Positions 26,273 to 36,557 of a stretch of DNA of 64,000 nt are shown here, piece by piece. The DNA comes from Tepidamorphus sp. (lineage in GTDB: Bacteria > Pseudomonadota > Alphaproteobacteria > Rhizobiales > Tepidamorphaceae): positions 1 through 64,000 of the forward strand of contig JANQKY010000060.1 of the NCBI GenBank assembly GCA_028280885.1, written 5' to 3'. The notes under the pieces are model-generated. The model saw nothing but the letters and a program-made list of their open reading frames with translations, was not told the DNA's origin and made no database searches. Both the position numbers and the translations under genes were made by a program. Numbering within the stretch: position 1 is the first letter of the stretch; each line of letters starts with the position of its first letter.

Positions 26273-26758
26273 TCACCCCGCCTCCGTCGCCCCCAGCGGC
26301 AGTGCCGTCTTGTATTTGACCTGCTTCAGCGCGAAGCTCGACTGGATATTCGCGACGCCCTCGATCTTGGTCAGCTTCTGGACGATGAAATCCTGCAACT
26401 CGGCGATATCCTTGACGACGACGCGGATCAGATAGTCGGAATCGCCCGACATCAGATAGCACTCCATCACGTTGGGATAGTCGCGCACCGTCGCCTCGAA
26501 GCGCTCCAGATTGGCCTCCTGCTGCTTTTCCAGCGCAATCCGGATGAACACCGAAATCGGCAGGCCGACGACGTCGGGATCGAGGATCGCGACATAGCGG
26601 TCGATCACGCCGGCCTTCTCCAGCGCCCGCACGCGGGCAAGGCAGGGCGACGGCGACAGGTTGACCCGTTCGGCAAGCTGCACGTTGGAAATCCGGCCGT
26701 CGCCCTGAAGCGCCCGGAGAATCCGCACATCTGTGGCATCGAGCTTGACCTGCGACAT
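26273..26758 (-). CDS. Lrp/AsnC family transcriptional regulator
   Basis: A 161-residue regulator with the N-terminal helix-turn-helix LDATDVRILRALQGDGRISN then VQLAERVNLSPSPCLARVRA, and the C-terminal RAM/AsnC ligand-binding domain (CYLMSGDSDYLIRVVVKDIA and EGVANIQSSFALKQVKYKT). Lrp-type proteins sense amino acids and bind as octamers. The ATG at 26758 is preceded closely by AGGA; a TTG at 26776 is an alternative start. It diverges from the pyruvate-dehydrogenase-type operon across 132 bp and is its probable regulator. Confidence 0.9.
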   Translation of the reverse strand: MSQVKLDATDVRILRALQGDGRISNVQLAERVNLSPSPCLARVRALEKAGVIDRYVAILDPDVVGLPISVFIRIALEKQQEANLERFEATVRDYPNVMECYLMSGDSDYLIRVVVKDIAELQDFIVQKLTKIEGVANIQSSFALKQVKYKTALPLGATEAG

Positions 26759-26890
26759 TTCCTGCTGCCCACCCAATATAAAGCGGCATAAAGCACCGCT
26801 ATCTTACACCGATCCCCTATGACATCAGCACCCTATTTCATCCGCCGGGCGGTATAAGCCGCGCAAGCCTTAACGCCGGGAGGAGATCGC

Positions 26891-29563
26891 ATGCAGAGCA
26901 ATGGCCGGATGGGCGATGTCGACCCTGAGGAAACCCGCGAGTGGATCGACGCCTTCAAGGGCGTGAATACCGCCGATGGCGGCGCGCGCGCGCTGTTTCT
27001 TCTCAAGAATCTCGAGGAAATCGCCCGCCAGGAGGGCATCTTCTCCGGCGAGCAGCCGTTCTCGGCCTATCGCAACACGATCAGCCTGGAACAGCAGGGC
27101 GCCTATCCCGGCAATCTGGAAATCGAGAACCGGCTGACCGCGATCATGCGCTGGAACGCGCTCGCCATGGTGATCCGCGCCAACGCCGCCTATGGCGGGT
27201 TGGGCGGCCATATCGCCAGCTATGCGTCGGCAGCCGAGATCTTCGAGACCGGATTCAACCACTTCTTCCGCGCCCGGACGGATGATTTCGGCGGCGATCT
27301 CGTCTTCTACCAGCCGCATTCGGCGCCCGGCGTCTATGCGCGCGCCTATCTGGAAGGGCGGCTCAGCCGCGCCCAGCTCGACAACTACCGGCAGGAAGTG
27401 GCTGGCAACGGGTTGTGCTCCTATCCGCATCCCTGGCTGATGCCGGAGTTCTGGCAGTTTCCGACCGGCTCGATGGGGATCGGGCCGCTGAACGCGATCT
27501 ATCAGGCCCGCTTCATGCGCTATCTGGCCGCGCGCGGCCTCGCCGACACGCAAGATCGGCACGTTTGGGGCGTGTTCGGCGACGGCGAGATGGACGAGCC
27601 GGAATCGATCGCCGGCCTGACGCTTGCCGCCCGCGAGGGCCTCGACAACCTGACCTTCATCGTCAACTGCAACCTGCAACGGCTCGACGGCCCGGTGCGC
27701 GGCAACGGCCAGATCATCCAAGAACTGGAGTCCCTCTTCATCGGTGCCGGCTGGAACGTCATCAAGGTGCTGTGGGGCTCGGAATGGGACGAGTTGTTCG
27801 CCCGCGACACCGAGCACGTGCTGCTGTCGCGCTTCGCCGAGACGGTCGACGGGCAATACCAGAACCTCGGCGCCAAGGACGGCGACTACAATCGCGAGAA
27901 GTTCTTCAACGCCGATCCGCGCTCCAAGGCGCTGGTGGAACATATGAGCGAGGCCGAGATCAACGATCTCAGACGCGGCGGGCATTCCTTCCGCAAGCTC
28001 TATGCGGCCTTCGCCGCCGCCAAGGCGCACGAGGGCCGGCCGACGGTTATCCTCGCCAAGACCAAGAAGGGCTACGGCATGGGCCGGGCCGGCGAGAGCC
28101 GGATGATCGCCCATCAGGCCAAGACACTCGATACCGAGGCGCTGTTCGAATTCCGCGAACGCTTCGGCCTGCCGATCTCGGATGAAGACGTCGCGGCGAT
28201 GAACATCTTCACGCCCGATGCCGACAGCGCCGAGATGGTCTATCTGCGCGAGCGGCGCGAGGCGCTCGGCGGCGCGATGCCGAAACGCGAGCGCGCCGCG
28301 CCGTTGGGCAGCGTTGTGCCGGTCCCGCCGCTTGAGAAATACGCCAGGTTCGCGCTTCAGGCCGACGGCAAGGAGATGTCGTCGACCATGGCCTTCGTGC
28401 GCATGCTCGGCGGCATGCTGAAGGACAAAGCCTTCGGGCCGCGCATCGTGCCGATCGTCGCCGACGAGGCGCGCACCTTCGGCATGGACAACCTGTTCCG
28501 GCAGATCGGCATCTATTCGCCCGAGGGCCAACTTTATGAGCCGGAGGACGCCGGCTCGATGATGTTCTACAAGGAGGCGCGCGACGGCCAGCTTCTGGAG
28601 GAAGGCATCACGGAAGCCGGCGCGCTCGCCTCGTGGACGGCGGCGGCGACCGCCTATTCGATCCACGGAAAGCCGCTGCTGCCGGTCTATATCTACTATT
28701 CGATGTTCGGCTTCCAGCGCGTCGGCGACCTGATCTGGGCGGCCGCCGACCAGCGCGCCCGCGGCTTCCTGATCGGGGCTACGGCGGGCCGGACGACGCT
28801 GTCGGGCGAAGGCCTGCAGCATCAGGACGGTACCAGCCACCTGATCGCCGCGACCATCCCCAACTGCCGCAGCTACGACCCGGCCTATCCGTACGAACTC
28901 GCCGTGATCCTCGACCACGGCGCGCGGCGGATGATGGAGGAACAGGTCGACGAGTTCTACTACCTGACCGTGATGAACGAAAACCAGGCGATGCCGTCGA
29001 TGCCCGACGGTGTCGAGGCGGAGATCCTCAAAGGCCTCTACGCGCTGTCGAGCCACGGCCCGGACAAGGCCCGCGCGCGGGTCCGGCTGATCGGGTCGGG
29101 CACGATCCTGCAGGAGGTGATCGCCGCAGCCGACCTCCTCGACAGCGAATTCGGCATCGCGTCCGATGTCTACAGCGCCACGAGCTTTTCCGAACTGTCG
29201 CGCGACGCGGAGGAGACCGCCCGGCTGAACCGGCTCGATCCGCGCGACACGCCGCGCCTGAGCCATGTCGAACAGTCGCTTGCCGGCGACGATCCGGTCG
29301 TGGTGGCGACCGACTATGTCCGCGCCGTGCCGCAGATGATCGCGCCCTATGTGACCGGCCGCTTCGTCGCGCTCGGCACCGACGGGTTCGGTCGCTCCGA
29401 CCAGCGCGACCATCTGCGCGGCTTCTTCGAGGTCAACCGCCATCATGTCGCGCTCGCCGCGATCGAGGCCCTGGCGCGCGACGGGGCGGTGCCGCCGGAA
29501 ACCCAGCGCGCGGCGATCAAGGCCTTCGGCCTGACCGCCGGGCCGGCGCCATGGACCCGATAG
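26891..29563 (+). CDS. aceE: Pyruvate dehydrogenase E1 component, homodimeric AceE type
   Basis: An 890-residue thiamine-diphosphate enzyme collinear with E. coli AceE. It has SMGIGPLNAIYQARFMRYL, the ThDP motif VFGDGEMDEPES, FIVNCNLQRLDGPVRGNGQI, WDELFARD, RGGHSFRKLYAAF and, later, GLQHQDGTSHLIAATIPNC. It decarboxylates pyruvate (or a related 2-oxoacid) and reductively acetylates the E2 lipoyl group. GGAGGAG lies before the ATG. Most Alphaproteobacteria use the two-subunit PdhA/PdhB E1 instead, so this single-chain E1 is less usual. With a divergent Lrp regulator, a 2-oxoacid arising from amino-acid catabolism is an alternative substrate. Confidence 0.92.
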   Translation: MQSNGRMGDVDPEETREWIDAFKGVNTADGGARALFLLKNLEEIARQEGIFSGEQPFSAYRNTISLEQQGAYPGNLEIENRLTAIMRWNALAMVIRANAAYGGLGGHIASYASAAEIFETGFNHFFRARTDDFGGDLVFYQPHSAPGVYARAYLEGRLSRAQLDNYRQEVAGNGLCSYPHPWLMPEFWQFPTGSMGIGPLNAIYQARFMRYLAARGLADTQDRHVWGVFGDGEMDEPESIAGLTLAAREGLDNLTFIVNCNLQRLDGPVRGNGQIIQELESLFIGAGWNVIKVLWGSEWDELFARDTEHVLLSRFAETVDGQYQNLGAKDGDYNREKFFNADPRSKALVEHMSEAEINDLRRGGHSFRKLYAAFAAAKAHEGRPTVILAKTKKGYGMGRAGESRMIAHQAKTLDTEALFEFRERFGLPISDEDVAAMNIFTPDADSAEMVYLRERREALGGAMPKRERAAPLGSVVPVPPLEKYARFALQADGKEMSSTMAFVRMLGGMLKDKAFGPRIVPIVADEARTFGMDNLFRQIGIYSPEGQLYEPEDAGSMMFYKEARDGQLLEEGITEAGALASWTAAATAYSIHGKPLLPVYIYYSMFGFQRVGDLIWAAADQRARGFLIGATAGRTTLSGEGLQHQDGTSHLIAATIPNCRSYDPAYPYELAVILDHGARRMMEEQVDEFYYLTVMNENQAMPSMPDGVEAEILKGLYALSSHGPDKARARVRLIGSGTILQEVIAAADLLDSEFGIASDVYSATSFSELSRDAEETARLNRLDPRDTPRLSHVEQSLAGDDPVVVATDYVRAVPQMIAPYVTGRFVALGTDGFGRSDQRDHLRGFFEVNRHHVALAAIEALARDGAVPPETQRAAIKAFGLTAGPAPWTR

Positions 29564-29592
29564 TTGGGGCCCCGCTAGCGAGAGTCGAAGCA

Positions 29593-30855
29593 ATGAGCAG
29601 TGTTGTTGACATCCGCGTTCCCGATATCGGCGATTTCGCCGATGTCCCGGTGGTCGAGGTCTATGTCGCCGTCGGCGACACCGTCGAGGTCGATCAGACG
29701 CTGATCGCGTTGGAATCCGACAAGGCGACGCTCGACGTGCCGACATCGGTCGGTGGCGAAATCGTCGAATTGCTGCTCGGCGAGGGCGACCCGGCCTCGG
29801 AGGGGACGCTGATTGCGCGGATCAGGGCGGATGCGGTGGCAGCCGATGCAACGGTATTCGAACCGGCGCCCCCCGCTGAAGCGCCCTCACCCGCCCCCGA
29901 ACCGAAAGAGACGCCGGCGCCCCCTCCAGCGCCACTGCCTGCGCCTGCGGCCGGCAACGTCCATGCGTCGCCATCGATCCGGAAGTTCGCGCGCGAACTC
30001 GGCGTCGACCTGTCGCAGGTCGCCGGCAGCGGCCGCAAGGGGCGGATCACCCGCGACGACGTCACCGGCTTCGTCAAGGGCGTGATGCGGGCACCAGACG
30101 GACAGTCCGGCGTACCGATCGGTGGGCTCGCCCTGCCGCCGTGGCCGGAAGTCGATTTCGAGGCCTTCGGGCCGACCGACCGGGTGCCGCTGTCGCGGAT
30201 CGCCCGGATCTCCGGCCCGGCGCTTGCCCGCAACGCGATCGTCATCCCGCATGTCACCAGCTTCGAGACCGCCGACACCACGGACCTGGAGGCCTTCCGC
30301 AAGACGATCAACGCGGAGAATGCCGACGGCCCGAAACTGACGCTGCTGGCCTTCGCGGTGAAGGCGGTCGTCGCCGCGCTGAAGGCGCATCCGAAGTTCA
30401 ACGCCTCGCTTGCCGGGGAAGAGCTGGTGCTCAAGCGCTATTTCCATATCGGCATCGCCGCCGACACGCCGGAGGGGCTCGTCGTGCCGGTCGTCCGGGA
30501 TGCGGATCAGAAGGGCGTTCTCGAGATCGCCGCCGAAATGGCTGATCTCGCGGCGACCGCGCGGGCCGGCAGGCTGAAGCCGACCGACATGCAGGGCGGC
30601 ACCTTCACGATCTCGTCGCTGGGCGGCATCGGCGGCACCAATTTCTGCCCGATCATCAACGCCCCCGAAGTGGCGATCCTCGGCATGACGCGGGCGACGA
30701 TCCAGCCGGTCTGGGACGGCGCGGATTTCAAGCCGCGGCTTGTCCAGCCGCTCAGCCTGTCCTGGGACCACCGGGTGGTCGACGGCGTCGCGGCAGCCCG
30801 CTTCCTCAAGACGGTGCAGTCGGTGCTGACCGACTTCCGCCGCTATAGCCTGTGA
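29593..30855 (+). CDS. aceF: Dihydrolipoamide acetyltransferase (E2) of the 2-oxoacid dehydrogenase complex
   Basis: A 420-residue E2. One lipoyl domain (about 4-78) carries Lys44 in ALESDKATLDVP. A Pro/Ala-rich linker follows, then the peripheral-subunit-binding domain (about 128-165, ASPSIRKFARELGVDLSQV and GSGRKGRITRDDV), then the catalytic core (about 195-420) ending in SLSWDHRVVDG with the catalytic His and Asp. It transfers the acyl group from lipoamide to CoA. The single lipoyl domain contrasts with three in E. coli AceF. ATG 29593 was chosen because it starts the conserved sequence; an in-frame ATG at 29551 overlapping E1 is possible. Confidence 0.9.
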   Translation: MSSVVDIRVPDIGDFADVPVVEVYVAVGDTVEVDQTLIALESDKATLDVPTSVGGEIVELLLGEGDPASEGTLIARIRADAVAADATVFEPAPPAEAPSPAPEPKETPAPPPAPLPAPAAGNVHASPSIRKFARELGVDLSQVAGSGRKGRITRDDVTGFVKGVMRAPDGQSGVPIGGLALPPWPEVDFEAFGPTDRVPLSRIARISGPALARNAIVIPHVTSFETADTTDLEAFRKTINAENADGPKLTLLAFAVKAVVAALKAHPKFNASLAGEELVLKRYFHIGIAADTPEGLVVPVVRDADQKGVLEIAAEMADLAATARAGRLKPTDMQGGTFTISSLGGIGGTNFCPIINAPEVAILGMTRATIQPVWDGADFKPRLVQPLSLSWDHRVVDGVAAARFLKTVQSVLTDFRRYSL

Positions 30856-30865
30856 GGGCGGGCAC

Positions 30866-32278
30866 ATGGCCGAGGACCAGACCAAACCCGATCTCACCGC
30901 CGATATCGTCGTCATCGGCGCCGGTCCCGGCGGCTACAGCGCCGCCTTCCGGGCCGCCGATCTCGGCAGGTCGGTGATCCTGATCGATCGCCGCGAAACG
31001 CTCGGCGGGGTCTGCCTCAATGTCGGCTGCATCCCGTCGAAGGCGCTCCTGCATGTCGCCAAGGTGATGGACGAGGCGGAGTCCCTCGGTGCCCACGGCG
31101 TTTCGTATGGTGCGCCTGATTTCGATATCGACAAGGTCCGCGCCTGGAAGGATGGCGTCGTGCAGCGGCTTACCGGCGGCCTTACTGGCTTGGCGAAACG
31201 GCGCAAGGTCACGGTGATGCGTGGGAGTGCGTCCTTTACGGGCCCGCACCGGATCGCCGTTTCGGACGAGGGTGGCGAAACGACGATCGGCTTCGACGGC
31301 GCGATCATCGCGGTCGGTTCGGAGCCGGTCCGCCTGCCCTTCCTGCCCGACGATCCGCGCATCATCGATTCTTCCGGCGCGCTGGCGCTCGATGATATTC
31401 CCGAACGCCTGCTGGTGATCGGCGGCGGCATCATCGGCATGGAGCTCGGCCAGGTCTATCAGCGCTTCGGCTCGGCGGTGAGCGTCGTCGAGATGATGCC
31501 GCAGATCCTGCCCGGCGCCGACCACGACATCGTCGCGCCGCTGATGAAGCGGATGAAGGGCCGTTTCGCCGAGATTATGCTTGAGACGACGGTAACGGCG
31601 GTCGCGGCCGACGCCAAGGGGCTGACCGTCACGTTCGAGCAGGGCGGAGCGAACCGCACCGCCCGATACGATAAGATCCTGGTCGCGGTCGGCCGCACCC
31701 CGAACGGGGCGAAGATCGGCGCAGAGCACGCCGGCGTTGATGTTGACGCGCGTGGCTTCATCCCGGTCGACCACCAGATGCGCACCAACGTCGCCTATAT
31801 CTGCGCGATCGGCGACGTGGTCGGCCAGCCGATGCTCGCCCACAAGGCAGTACATGAGGGCCATGTCGCGGCCGAGGTCCTGTGTGGCCACAAGGCGGCG
31901 TTCGACGCCCGCGTCATTCCCTCCGTCGCCTATACCGATCCGGAGGTCGCCTGGGTCGGCCTGACCGTGACGGACGCGACGGCCAAAGGCATCGCGGTCG
32001 GCAAGGGCGTCTTCCCGTGGATGGCGTCGGGCCGGTCGCTGTCGATGGGGCGCGACGAGGGGCTCACCAAGCTTCTTTTCGATCCGGACACAAGGCGGGT
32101 GCTCGGCGCCGGCATCGTCGGCCAGGGCGCCGGCGACCTGATCGCCGAGGTGGCGCTGGCGATCGAAATGGGCGCGGATGCCGACGACATCGCGCTCACC
32201 GTGCATCCGCATCCGACCCTGTCGGAAACGATCGGCCTTGCCGGCGAGGCGTTCGCCGGGACGATTACGGATTTGTAG
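30866..32278 (+). CDS. lpdA: Dihydrolipoyl dehydrogenase (E3)
   Basis: A 470-residue flavoprotein with FAD motif IVVIGAGPGGYSAAFRAADL at about residues 14-33, the redox disulfide Cys50/Cys55 in GGVCLNVGCIPSKALL, an NAD motif VIGGGIIGMELGQV, the second FAD site ICAIGDVVGQPMLAHKA, and the C-terminal catalytic His in HPHPTLSETIG. It reoxidises the E2 dihydrolipoamide with NAD+. It starts ten bases after E2, completing an E1-E2-E3 operon. No lipoyl domain is fused to it, unlike some AceE-associated E3s. Confidence 0.93.
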   Translation: MAEDQTKPDLTADIVVIGAGPGGYSAAFRAADLGRSVILIDRRETLGGVCLNVGCIPSKALLHVAKVMDEAESLGAHGVSYGAPDFDIDKVRAWKDGVVQRLTGGLTGLAKRRKVTVMRGSASFTGPHRIAVSDEGGETTIGFDGAIIAVGSEPVRLPFLPDDPRIIDSSGALALDDIPERLLVIGGGIIGMELGQVYQRFGSAVSVVEMMPQILPGADHDIVAPLMKRMKGRFAEIMLETTVTAVAADAKGLTVTFEQGGANRTARYDKILVAVGRTPNGAKIGAEHAGVDVDARGFIPVDHQMRTNVAYICAIGDVVGQPMLAHKAVHEGHVAAEVLCGHKAAFDARVIPSVAYTDPEVAWVGLTVTDATAKGIAVGKGVFPWMASGRSLSMGRDEGLTKLLFDPDTRRVLGAGIVGQGAGDLIAEVALAIEMGADADDIALTVHPHPTLSETIGLAGEAFAGTITDL

Positions 32279-32402
32279 GGTGGTTGGCGTGTGGGCCGCA
32301 GCCTCTCCAGCGTCCTCCCGGCCGCGTGTGAGCGAGGATAGGCACCGTCCGTTGGTTCGAGATCGCCTCCGGCGCTCTCGAAGCCGCCCTTGCGGGCGGC
32401 GC

Positions 32403-32661
32403 CCCCTCACCCCGACCCTCTCCCGCGAGGGGAGAGGGGGCGAAAACGGCGTGGGATGCGGTTGAATTGATACGCCCTGCTGTTTGCGAGGCGCTGGAGC
32501 CACCCGGCACGGCGGTAGCACTCCCGCGAGGGGCGAGGGGAGCCATAGCTGCACGACTTTTCGCTAAAATGATGGGCCGTACTGTTTGCGAGGCGCTCAA
32601 GCCAAGCAGCACGGCCTTGGCACTCCCTCTCCCCCCGCGGGAGAGGGCTGGGGTGAGGGGG
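32403..32661. repeat. REPIN-like doublet of inverted palindromic repeats
   Basis: Within the 472-bp gene-free gap between lpdA and hutH, CCCCCTCACCCCGACCCTCT with the hairpin 32416-32438 (9-bp perfect stem) is mirrored by a second copy at 32625-32661 (stem CCCTCTCCC/GGGAGAGGG, then GGGGTGAGGGG). The arrangement equals that at 1881-2080 and 48380-48590. Between the copies sit two diverged 46-bp direct repeats, 32480-32525 and 32582-32627, both starting CTGTTTGCGAGGCGCT. Confidence 0.75.
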
Positions 32662-32750
32662 AAATCGCCTTCACCGGCTCGATGCCGGTCAAGGCGATAC
32701 CGGCCACCAACACCGCAGGGCTTTGACGTCCCGAACGGCCGTGCCGCCCC

Positions 32751-34283
32751 CTACAACTCCGGCAGCGCAACCCCGCAGGCCGTCGTGATCTCCGCATCCG
32801 CCACCAGGCCGAATACCGTATCGAGATCCGGCGCCAGATAGCGGTCCTCGCTCAGACGGGCGACATCGGCGCGCAGGCGGGCGAGCACGGCCTGGAGCGG
32901 CGGACTGGTCACCAGCGGCGCGCGGAACTCGACGCCCTGCGCCGCGCACAGCAATTCGACGCCGAGGATCTGGTTCAGGTTCACGACCATGCGGGCAAGC
33001 CGCCGCGCCCCGTGGGCGGCCATCGAGACGTGGTCCTCCTGATTGGCCGAGGTCGGGGTGGAATCGGTGACGCAGGGGTTGGCGAGATGTTTGTTCTCGC
33101 TCATCAGCGCCGCCGTCGTCACCTCGGCGATCATCAGGCCGGAATTGAGCCCCGGCTCCGGTGTCAGGAAGGGGGGCAGGTCGAAGGACAGGGCCGGGTC
33201 GACCATCAGCGCGACGCGCCGCTGGCTGATCGCGCCGATCTCCGAGACGGCGAGCGCGATCATGTCGGCGGCGAAACCGACCGGCTCGGCATGGAAGTTG
33301 CCGCCGGAGACGATCCGGTCCGGTTCGCGCAGGACGAGCGGATTGTCGGTCGCCGCGTTTGCCTCGATCTCAAGCGTCCGGCCGGCCTGGCGCATCACGT
33401 CGATCGCGGCCCCGGTCACCTGCGGCTGGCAGCGGATGCAATAGGGATCCTGAACGCGGCTGTCGCCGTCGCGGTGGCTCTCGCGGATCTCCGAGCCCTC
33501 CAGGATCGCCCGCATGGCGGCAGCCGCCTCGATCTGGCCGGGCTGACCGCGCAGGCGGTGGATCTCGGGCTGCAGCGGCGCGGTCGATCCCATGATCGCA
33601 TCCGTCGACATCGCCGAAATCACCAGCGCGTTCTGCGCCGCCCGCCAGGCCTCGAACAGGCCGGCAAGCGCGAAGGCGGTGGAGAATTGGGTGCCGTTGA
33701 TGAAGGCGAGCCCCTCCTTCGGCCCGAGCGGCAGGGGGGACAGTCCGGCGCGGGCCAGCGCCTCGGCGCCGGGCAGGCTCTCGCCGCCGAACTCCGCCCT
33801 GCCCTCGCCGATCAGAACGGCCGCCATATGGGCGAGCGGGGCGAGGTCGCCCGACGCGCCGACCGAGCCCTGCGCGGGCACGACCGGGGTCACGCCACGC
33901 GCCAGCATCTCCTCGATCAGGTCGACGAACGCCCAGCGGACGCCGGAGGCGCCGCGCCCGAAGGATAAAAGCTTCAGCACCATCATCAGGCGCACAAGCC
34001 GCGCCGGCACCGGCTCGCCGACGCCGCAGCAATGGCTGAGAATCAGGTTGCGCTGCAGCTTGGCCGTGTCTTCAGACGCGATCTTGTGACTGGCGAGCTT
34101 GCCGAAGCCGGTGTTGACCCCGTAGACCGCCGCCTCGCCGGCGGCAGCGGCGTCGATCCGCCGCGCCGCCGCCTCGACGGCTTGCCGGCAGGCCGGATCG
34201 AGCCGTGCCGGCGCGTTCCCCCAATAGAGCCGCGCCAGATCGGTCAGCGCCGTTTCACCCGGAACGAGGCGATAGATGGACAT
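32751..34283 (-). CDS. hutH: Histidine ammonia-lyase
   Basis: A 510-residue lyase with the Ala143-Ser144-Gly145 triad ([12 protein letters not shown]) that cyclises to the MIO electrophile, and the catalytic Tyr54 in [16 protein letters not shown]. Other family blocks are [48 protein letters not shown] and [10 protein letters not shown]. It deaminates L-histidine to urocanate in the cytoplasm. The frame extends upstream, but the ATG at 34283 matches the family start ([10 protein letters not shown]). It diverges from hutF; hutU and hutI are not in the window, so urocanate must be processed elsewhere in the genome. Confidence 0.95.
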   Translation of the reverse strand: MSIYRLVPGETALTDLARLYWGNAPARLDPACRQAVEAAARRIDAAAAGEAAVYGVNTGFGKLASHKIASEDTAKLQRNLILSHCCGVGEPVPARLVRLMMVLKLLSFGRGASGVRWAFVDLIEEMLARGVTPVVPAQGSVGASGDLAPLAHMAAVLIGEGRAEFGGESLPGAEALARAGLSPLPLGPKEGLAFINGTQFSTAFALAGLFEAWRAAQNALVISAMSTDAIMGSTAPLQPEIHRLRGQPGQIEAAAAMRAILEGSEIRESHRDGDSRVQDPYCIRCQPQVTGAAIDVMRQAGRTLEIEANAATDNPLVLREPDRIVSGGNFHAEPVGFAADMIALAVSEIGAISQRRVALMVDPALSFDLPPFLTPEPGLNSGLMIAEVTTAALMSENKHLANPCVTDSTPTSANQEDHVSMAAHGARRLARMVVNLNQILGVELLCAAQGVEFRAPLVTSPPLQAVLARLRADVARLSEDRYLAPDLDTVFGLVADAEITTACGVALPEL

Positions 34284-34413
34284 CCGGTTTCCGTTCTTCC
34301 CCGCACACGCGCTCGCGATAAGCCTGGACGACGGCCGAAACGCGACCGCAATCAGCATTTCGGGCGGCATTTCAGGATAGAGGATCGCCCCTTGCCGGGG
34401 GCGCGTCCCCATG

Positions 34414-34431
34414 ATTATGTATGCACATAAT
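34414..34431. promoter_or_regulatory. Putative HutC operator between hutH and hutF
   Basis: ATTATGTATGCACATAAT is an inverted repeat with perfect 7-bp arms (ATTATGT/ACATAAT) and a 4-bp centre. It lies 40 bp upstream of hutF and 131 bp upstream of hutH, in an otherwise GC-rich region. HutC regulators bind AT-rich TGTATATACA-like palindromes in hut promoters, so it is the likely target of the adjacent HutC. Confidence 0.65.
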
Positions 34432-34470
34432 ATCCTGTCAAGCGGAGACCGGGACAAGCGGAGACTGGGG

Positions 34471-35835
34471 ATGACAACGCTTTGGGCGGAACAGGCGCTG
34501 CTCGCCGAGGGCTGGGCGCGCGATGTGCGCGTCGATATCGGCGAAGATGGCCGGATCGCGGCGATCACACCGGATGGCGAACCGGCCGGCACCCGGCTCG
34601 GCGCGCTGCTGCCGGCGCCCTGCAACGCGCACAGCCATGCCTTCCAGCGGGCGATGGCGGGGCTCACCGAACGGCGCGGCGACGATCCGACCGACACGTT
34701 CTGGACCTGGCGCCAGCTGATGTACCGGTTTCTCGATCAGATAACCCCGGACCAGGTCCAGGCGATCGCCGCGCTCGTACAGATGGAGATGCTCGAGGCC
34801 GGCTTCGCCACCAATGTCGAGTTCCACTACCTGCATCACCAGCCCGACGGCACGCCTTATGCCGATCTCGCCGAAATGGCCGAGCGCATCGCGGCGGCGG
34901 CCGCCGAGACCGGCATCGGCCTGACTTTGTTGCCCGTGCAGTACCAGTTCGGCGGCTGCGATCGCCGCCCGGTCGGCGCCGGGCAGCGGCGCTTCTATAA
35001 CGATCCGGACCGCTATGCGCGTTTGCTGGAAAAGACACACGACAGCCTCACGTCGCTGCCCGCCGATACCGCACTGGGCGTCGCCCCGCATTCGCTGCGC
35101 GCCGTCGGCCCGGAAGCGCTGAGGCAAGCAGCCCGCCTGATGCCCGGCGCGCCCGTCCACATGCACATCGCCGAGCAGATCGCCGAGGTCGAGGAAGTCG
35201 AGGCCTGTTTCGGCGCCCGGCCGGTCGCGTGGGCACTTGCCAACCTGCCGATCGACAGCCGCTGGTGCCTGATCCACGCAACGCAGATGCGCCCGCACGA
35301 GACGGCGGGGCTTGCCGCGACCGGCGCTGTCGCGGGCCTCTGCCCGCTGACGGAAGCCAGCCTCGGCGATGGCACTTTCGACGGCGTGCGGTTCCTCGGC
35401 GCCGGCGGACGCATCGCGATCGGCTCGGACAGCAACATCCGGATCTCGCTTGCCGAGGAAATGCGCCAGCTCGATTGCTCGCAGCGGCTGCGCGACCACA
35501 GTCGGGCAGCGCTCGCAACCCCGGACCACTCGACCGGCCGGCGGATCTTCGAGGCAATCTGCGCAGGCGGCGCCCGGGCGGCGGGACGCGAATCCGGAAC
35601 GATCGCGGTCGGCGCCTGGGCCGATCTCCTGGCGCTCGACACCGACCATATCGACCTTGCCGGCCTTTCCGGCGATACGCTGATCGACTGCTTCGCGTTC
35701 GCCGGCGACAACCGGATGGTCGGCGACGTCTGGGCGGCCGGCCGGCATGTGGTGCGCGAGGGCCGTCACATTCGCAGGGACGCCATCCGGGAGGCCTACG
35801 GAAAGGCGACAGCGCCGCTGCGCGAGGGTCTATAG
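34471..35835 (+). CDS. hutF: Formimidoylglutamate deiminase
   Basis: A 454-residue amidohydrolase-fold enzyme. The first metal motif is [12 protein letters not shown] (His54, His56), followed by the substrate region [12 protein letters not shown] and [15 protein letters not shown]. Later metal ligands are in HMHIAEQ, HATQM and [20 protein letters not shown], typical of HutF. It converts N-formimidoyl-L-glutamate to N-formyl-L-glutamate and ammonia in the five-step Hut pathway found in Pseudomonas and Alphaproteobacteria. ATG 34471 follows GGAGACTGGGG. It ends two bases before the convergent hutC stop. Confidence 0.93.
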   Translation: MTTLWAEQALLAEGWARDVRVDIGEDGRIAAITPDGEPAGTRLGALLPAPCNAHSHAFQRAMAGLTERRGDDPTDTFWTWRQLMYRFLDQITPDQVQAIAALVQMEMLEAGFATNVEFHYLHHQPDGTPYADLAEMAERIAAAAAETGIGLTLLPVQYQFGGCDRRPVGAGQRRFYNDPDRYARLLEKTHDSLTSLPADTALGVAPHSLRAVGPEALRQAARLMPGAPVHMHIAEQIAEVEEVEACFGARPVAWALANLPIDSRWCLIHATQMRPHETAGLAATGAVAGLCPLTEASLGDGTFDGVRFLGAGGRIAIGSDSNIRISLAEEMRQLDCSQRLRDHSRAALATPDHSTGRRIFEAICAGGARAAGRESGTIAVGAWADLLALDTDHIDLAGLSGDTLIDCFAFAGDNRMVGDVWAAGRHVVREGRHIRRDAIREAYGKATAPLREGL

Positions 35836-35837
35836 CG

Positions 35838-36527
35838 TCAATAGCGCGCCGTCACCTTGTGACCGGGCCGCGAGATCAGCCGGACATAGGTGATCGCCTG
35901 GCCATTCCACCAGGTTGACCGTTCGGTCAGGAACAGCGCGTCGCCCGCCGCGCAGCCAAGCCTGCCGGCGGCCTCGGCATCGGCGGCGATCGCCGAGAAA
36001 CTGATCTCGGCATCCGAGAACGGCACGACCGAGATCAGCCATTCGTTCGGTCCGATTTCGCTGAAATCATTATCCTCGGCATCCGGCAGCGCGGCCAGGC
36101 TGATCCAGCGGTCCTCGATCTGATAGGGTGCGCTATCGGCCAGGTGCAGGCAGACGAGATGCAGGGCGCGGATGTCCGTTTCCAGGCCGAACTGCGCCTT
36201 GAGCCAGTCCGGCGCCGGGCCGGCCGCGCGATCGATCAGCCGATAGCCATAGACACTGCCGAGCGCCTCGACCTCCTTGCGCACGAAGGGGATTTCGAAG
36301 CGTGGCCGGTGCAGCGGCGTCGAGCGGACGCGGGTGCCGGCCTTGCGGCGGCGTTCGACGAGCCCTTCCTCGGCAAGCTCACGCATCGCCCGGTTGACGG
36401 TGGCGCGCGCGCATTCGAACCGGGCGGCGAGATCGACCTCGTTGGGGACGAGCTGCCCCGGCGCCCAGTCACCCGCGACGATGCGCCGGCGGATATACTG
36501 CTTGATGTCGCGGAAGTCGGTCTTCAT
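35838..36527 (-). CDS. hutC: GntR/HutC family repressor of histidine utilization
   Basis: A 229-residue regulator with an N-terminal winged helix (IKQYIRRRIVAGDWAPGQLV then CARATVNRAMRELAEEGLVE) and a C-terminal UTRA effector domain (about 80-225) with RFEIPFVRKEVEALG, VCLHLADSAPYQIEDRWISL and AEISFSAIAADAEAAGRLGC. HutC represses hut genes and is released by urocanate. Its position beside hutF and hutH supports the assignment over other UTRA regulators. The start at 36527 begins MKTDFRDIKQYI, typical for the family. Confidence 0.9.
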   Translation of the reverse strand: MKTDFRDIKQYIRRRIVAGDWAPGQLVPNEVDLAARFECARATVNRAMRELAEEGLVERRRKAGTRVRSTPLHRPRFEIPFVRKEVEALGSVYGYRLIDRAAGPAPDWLKAQFGLETDIRALHLVCLHLADSAPYQIEDRWISLAALPDAEDNDFSEIGPNEWLISVVPFSDAEISFSAIAADAEAAGRLGCAAGDALFLTERSTWWNGQAITYVRLISRPGHKVTARY

Positions 36528-36557
36528 CGGGCGGCGTGTCGGTCCGCCGTTTGGGAG

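Noticed and set aside
26870..29746. A 958-codon minus-strand frame opposite aceE
   Set aside because: Antisense shadow of a well-conserved E1 gene, with no motif of its own.
32279..32750. Intrinsic terminator for the PDH operon at 32416-32438
   Set aside because: The hairpin is strong but is part of the dispersed repeat family, is followed by mixed sequence rather than a T run, and lies 140 bp past the stop.
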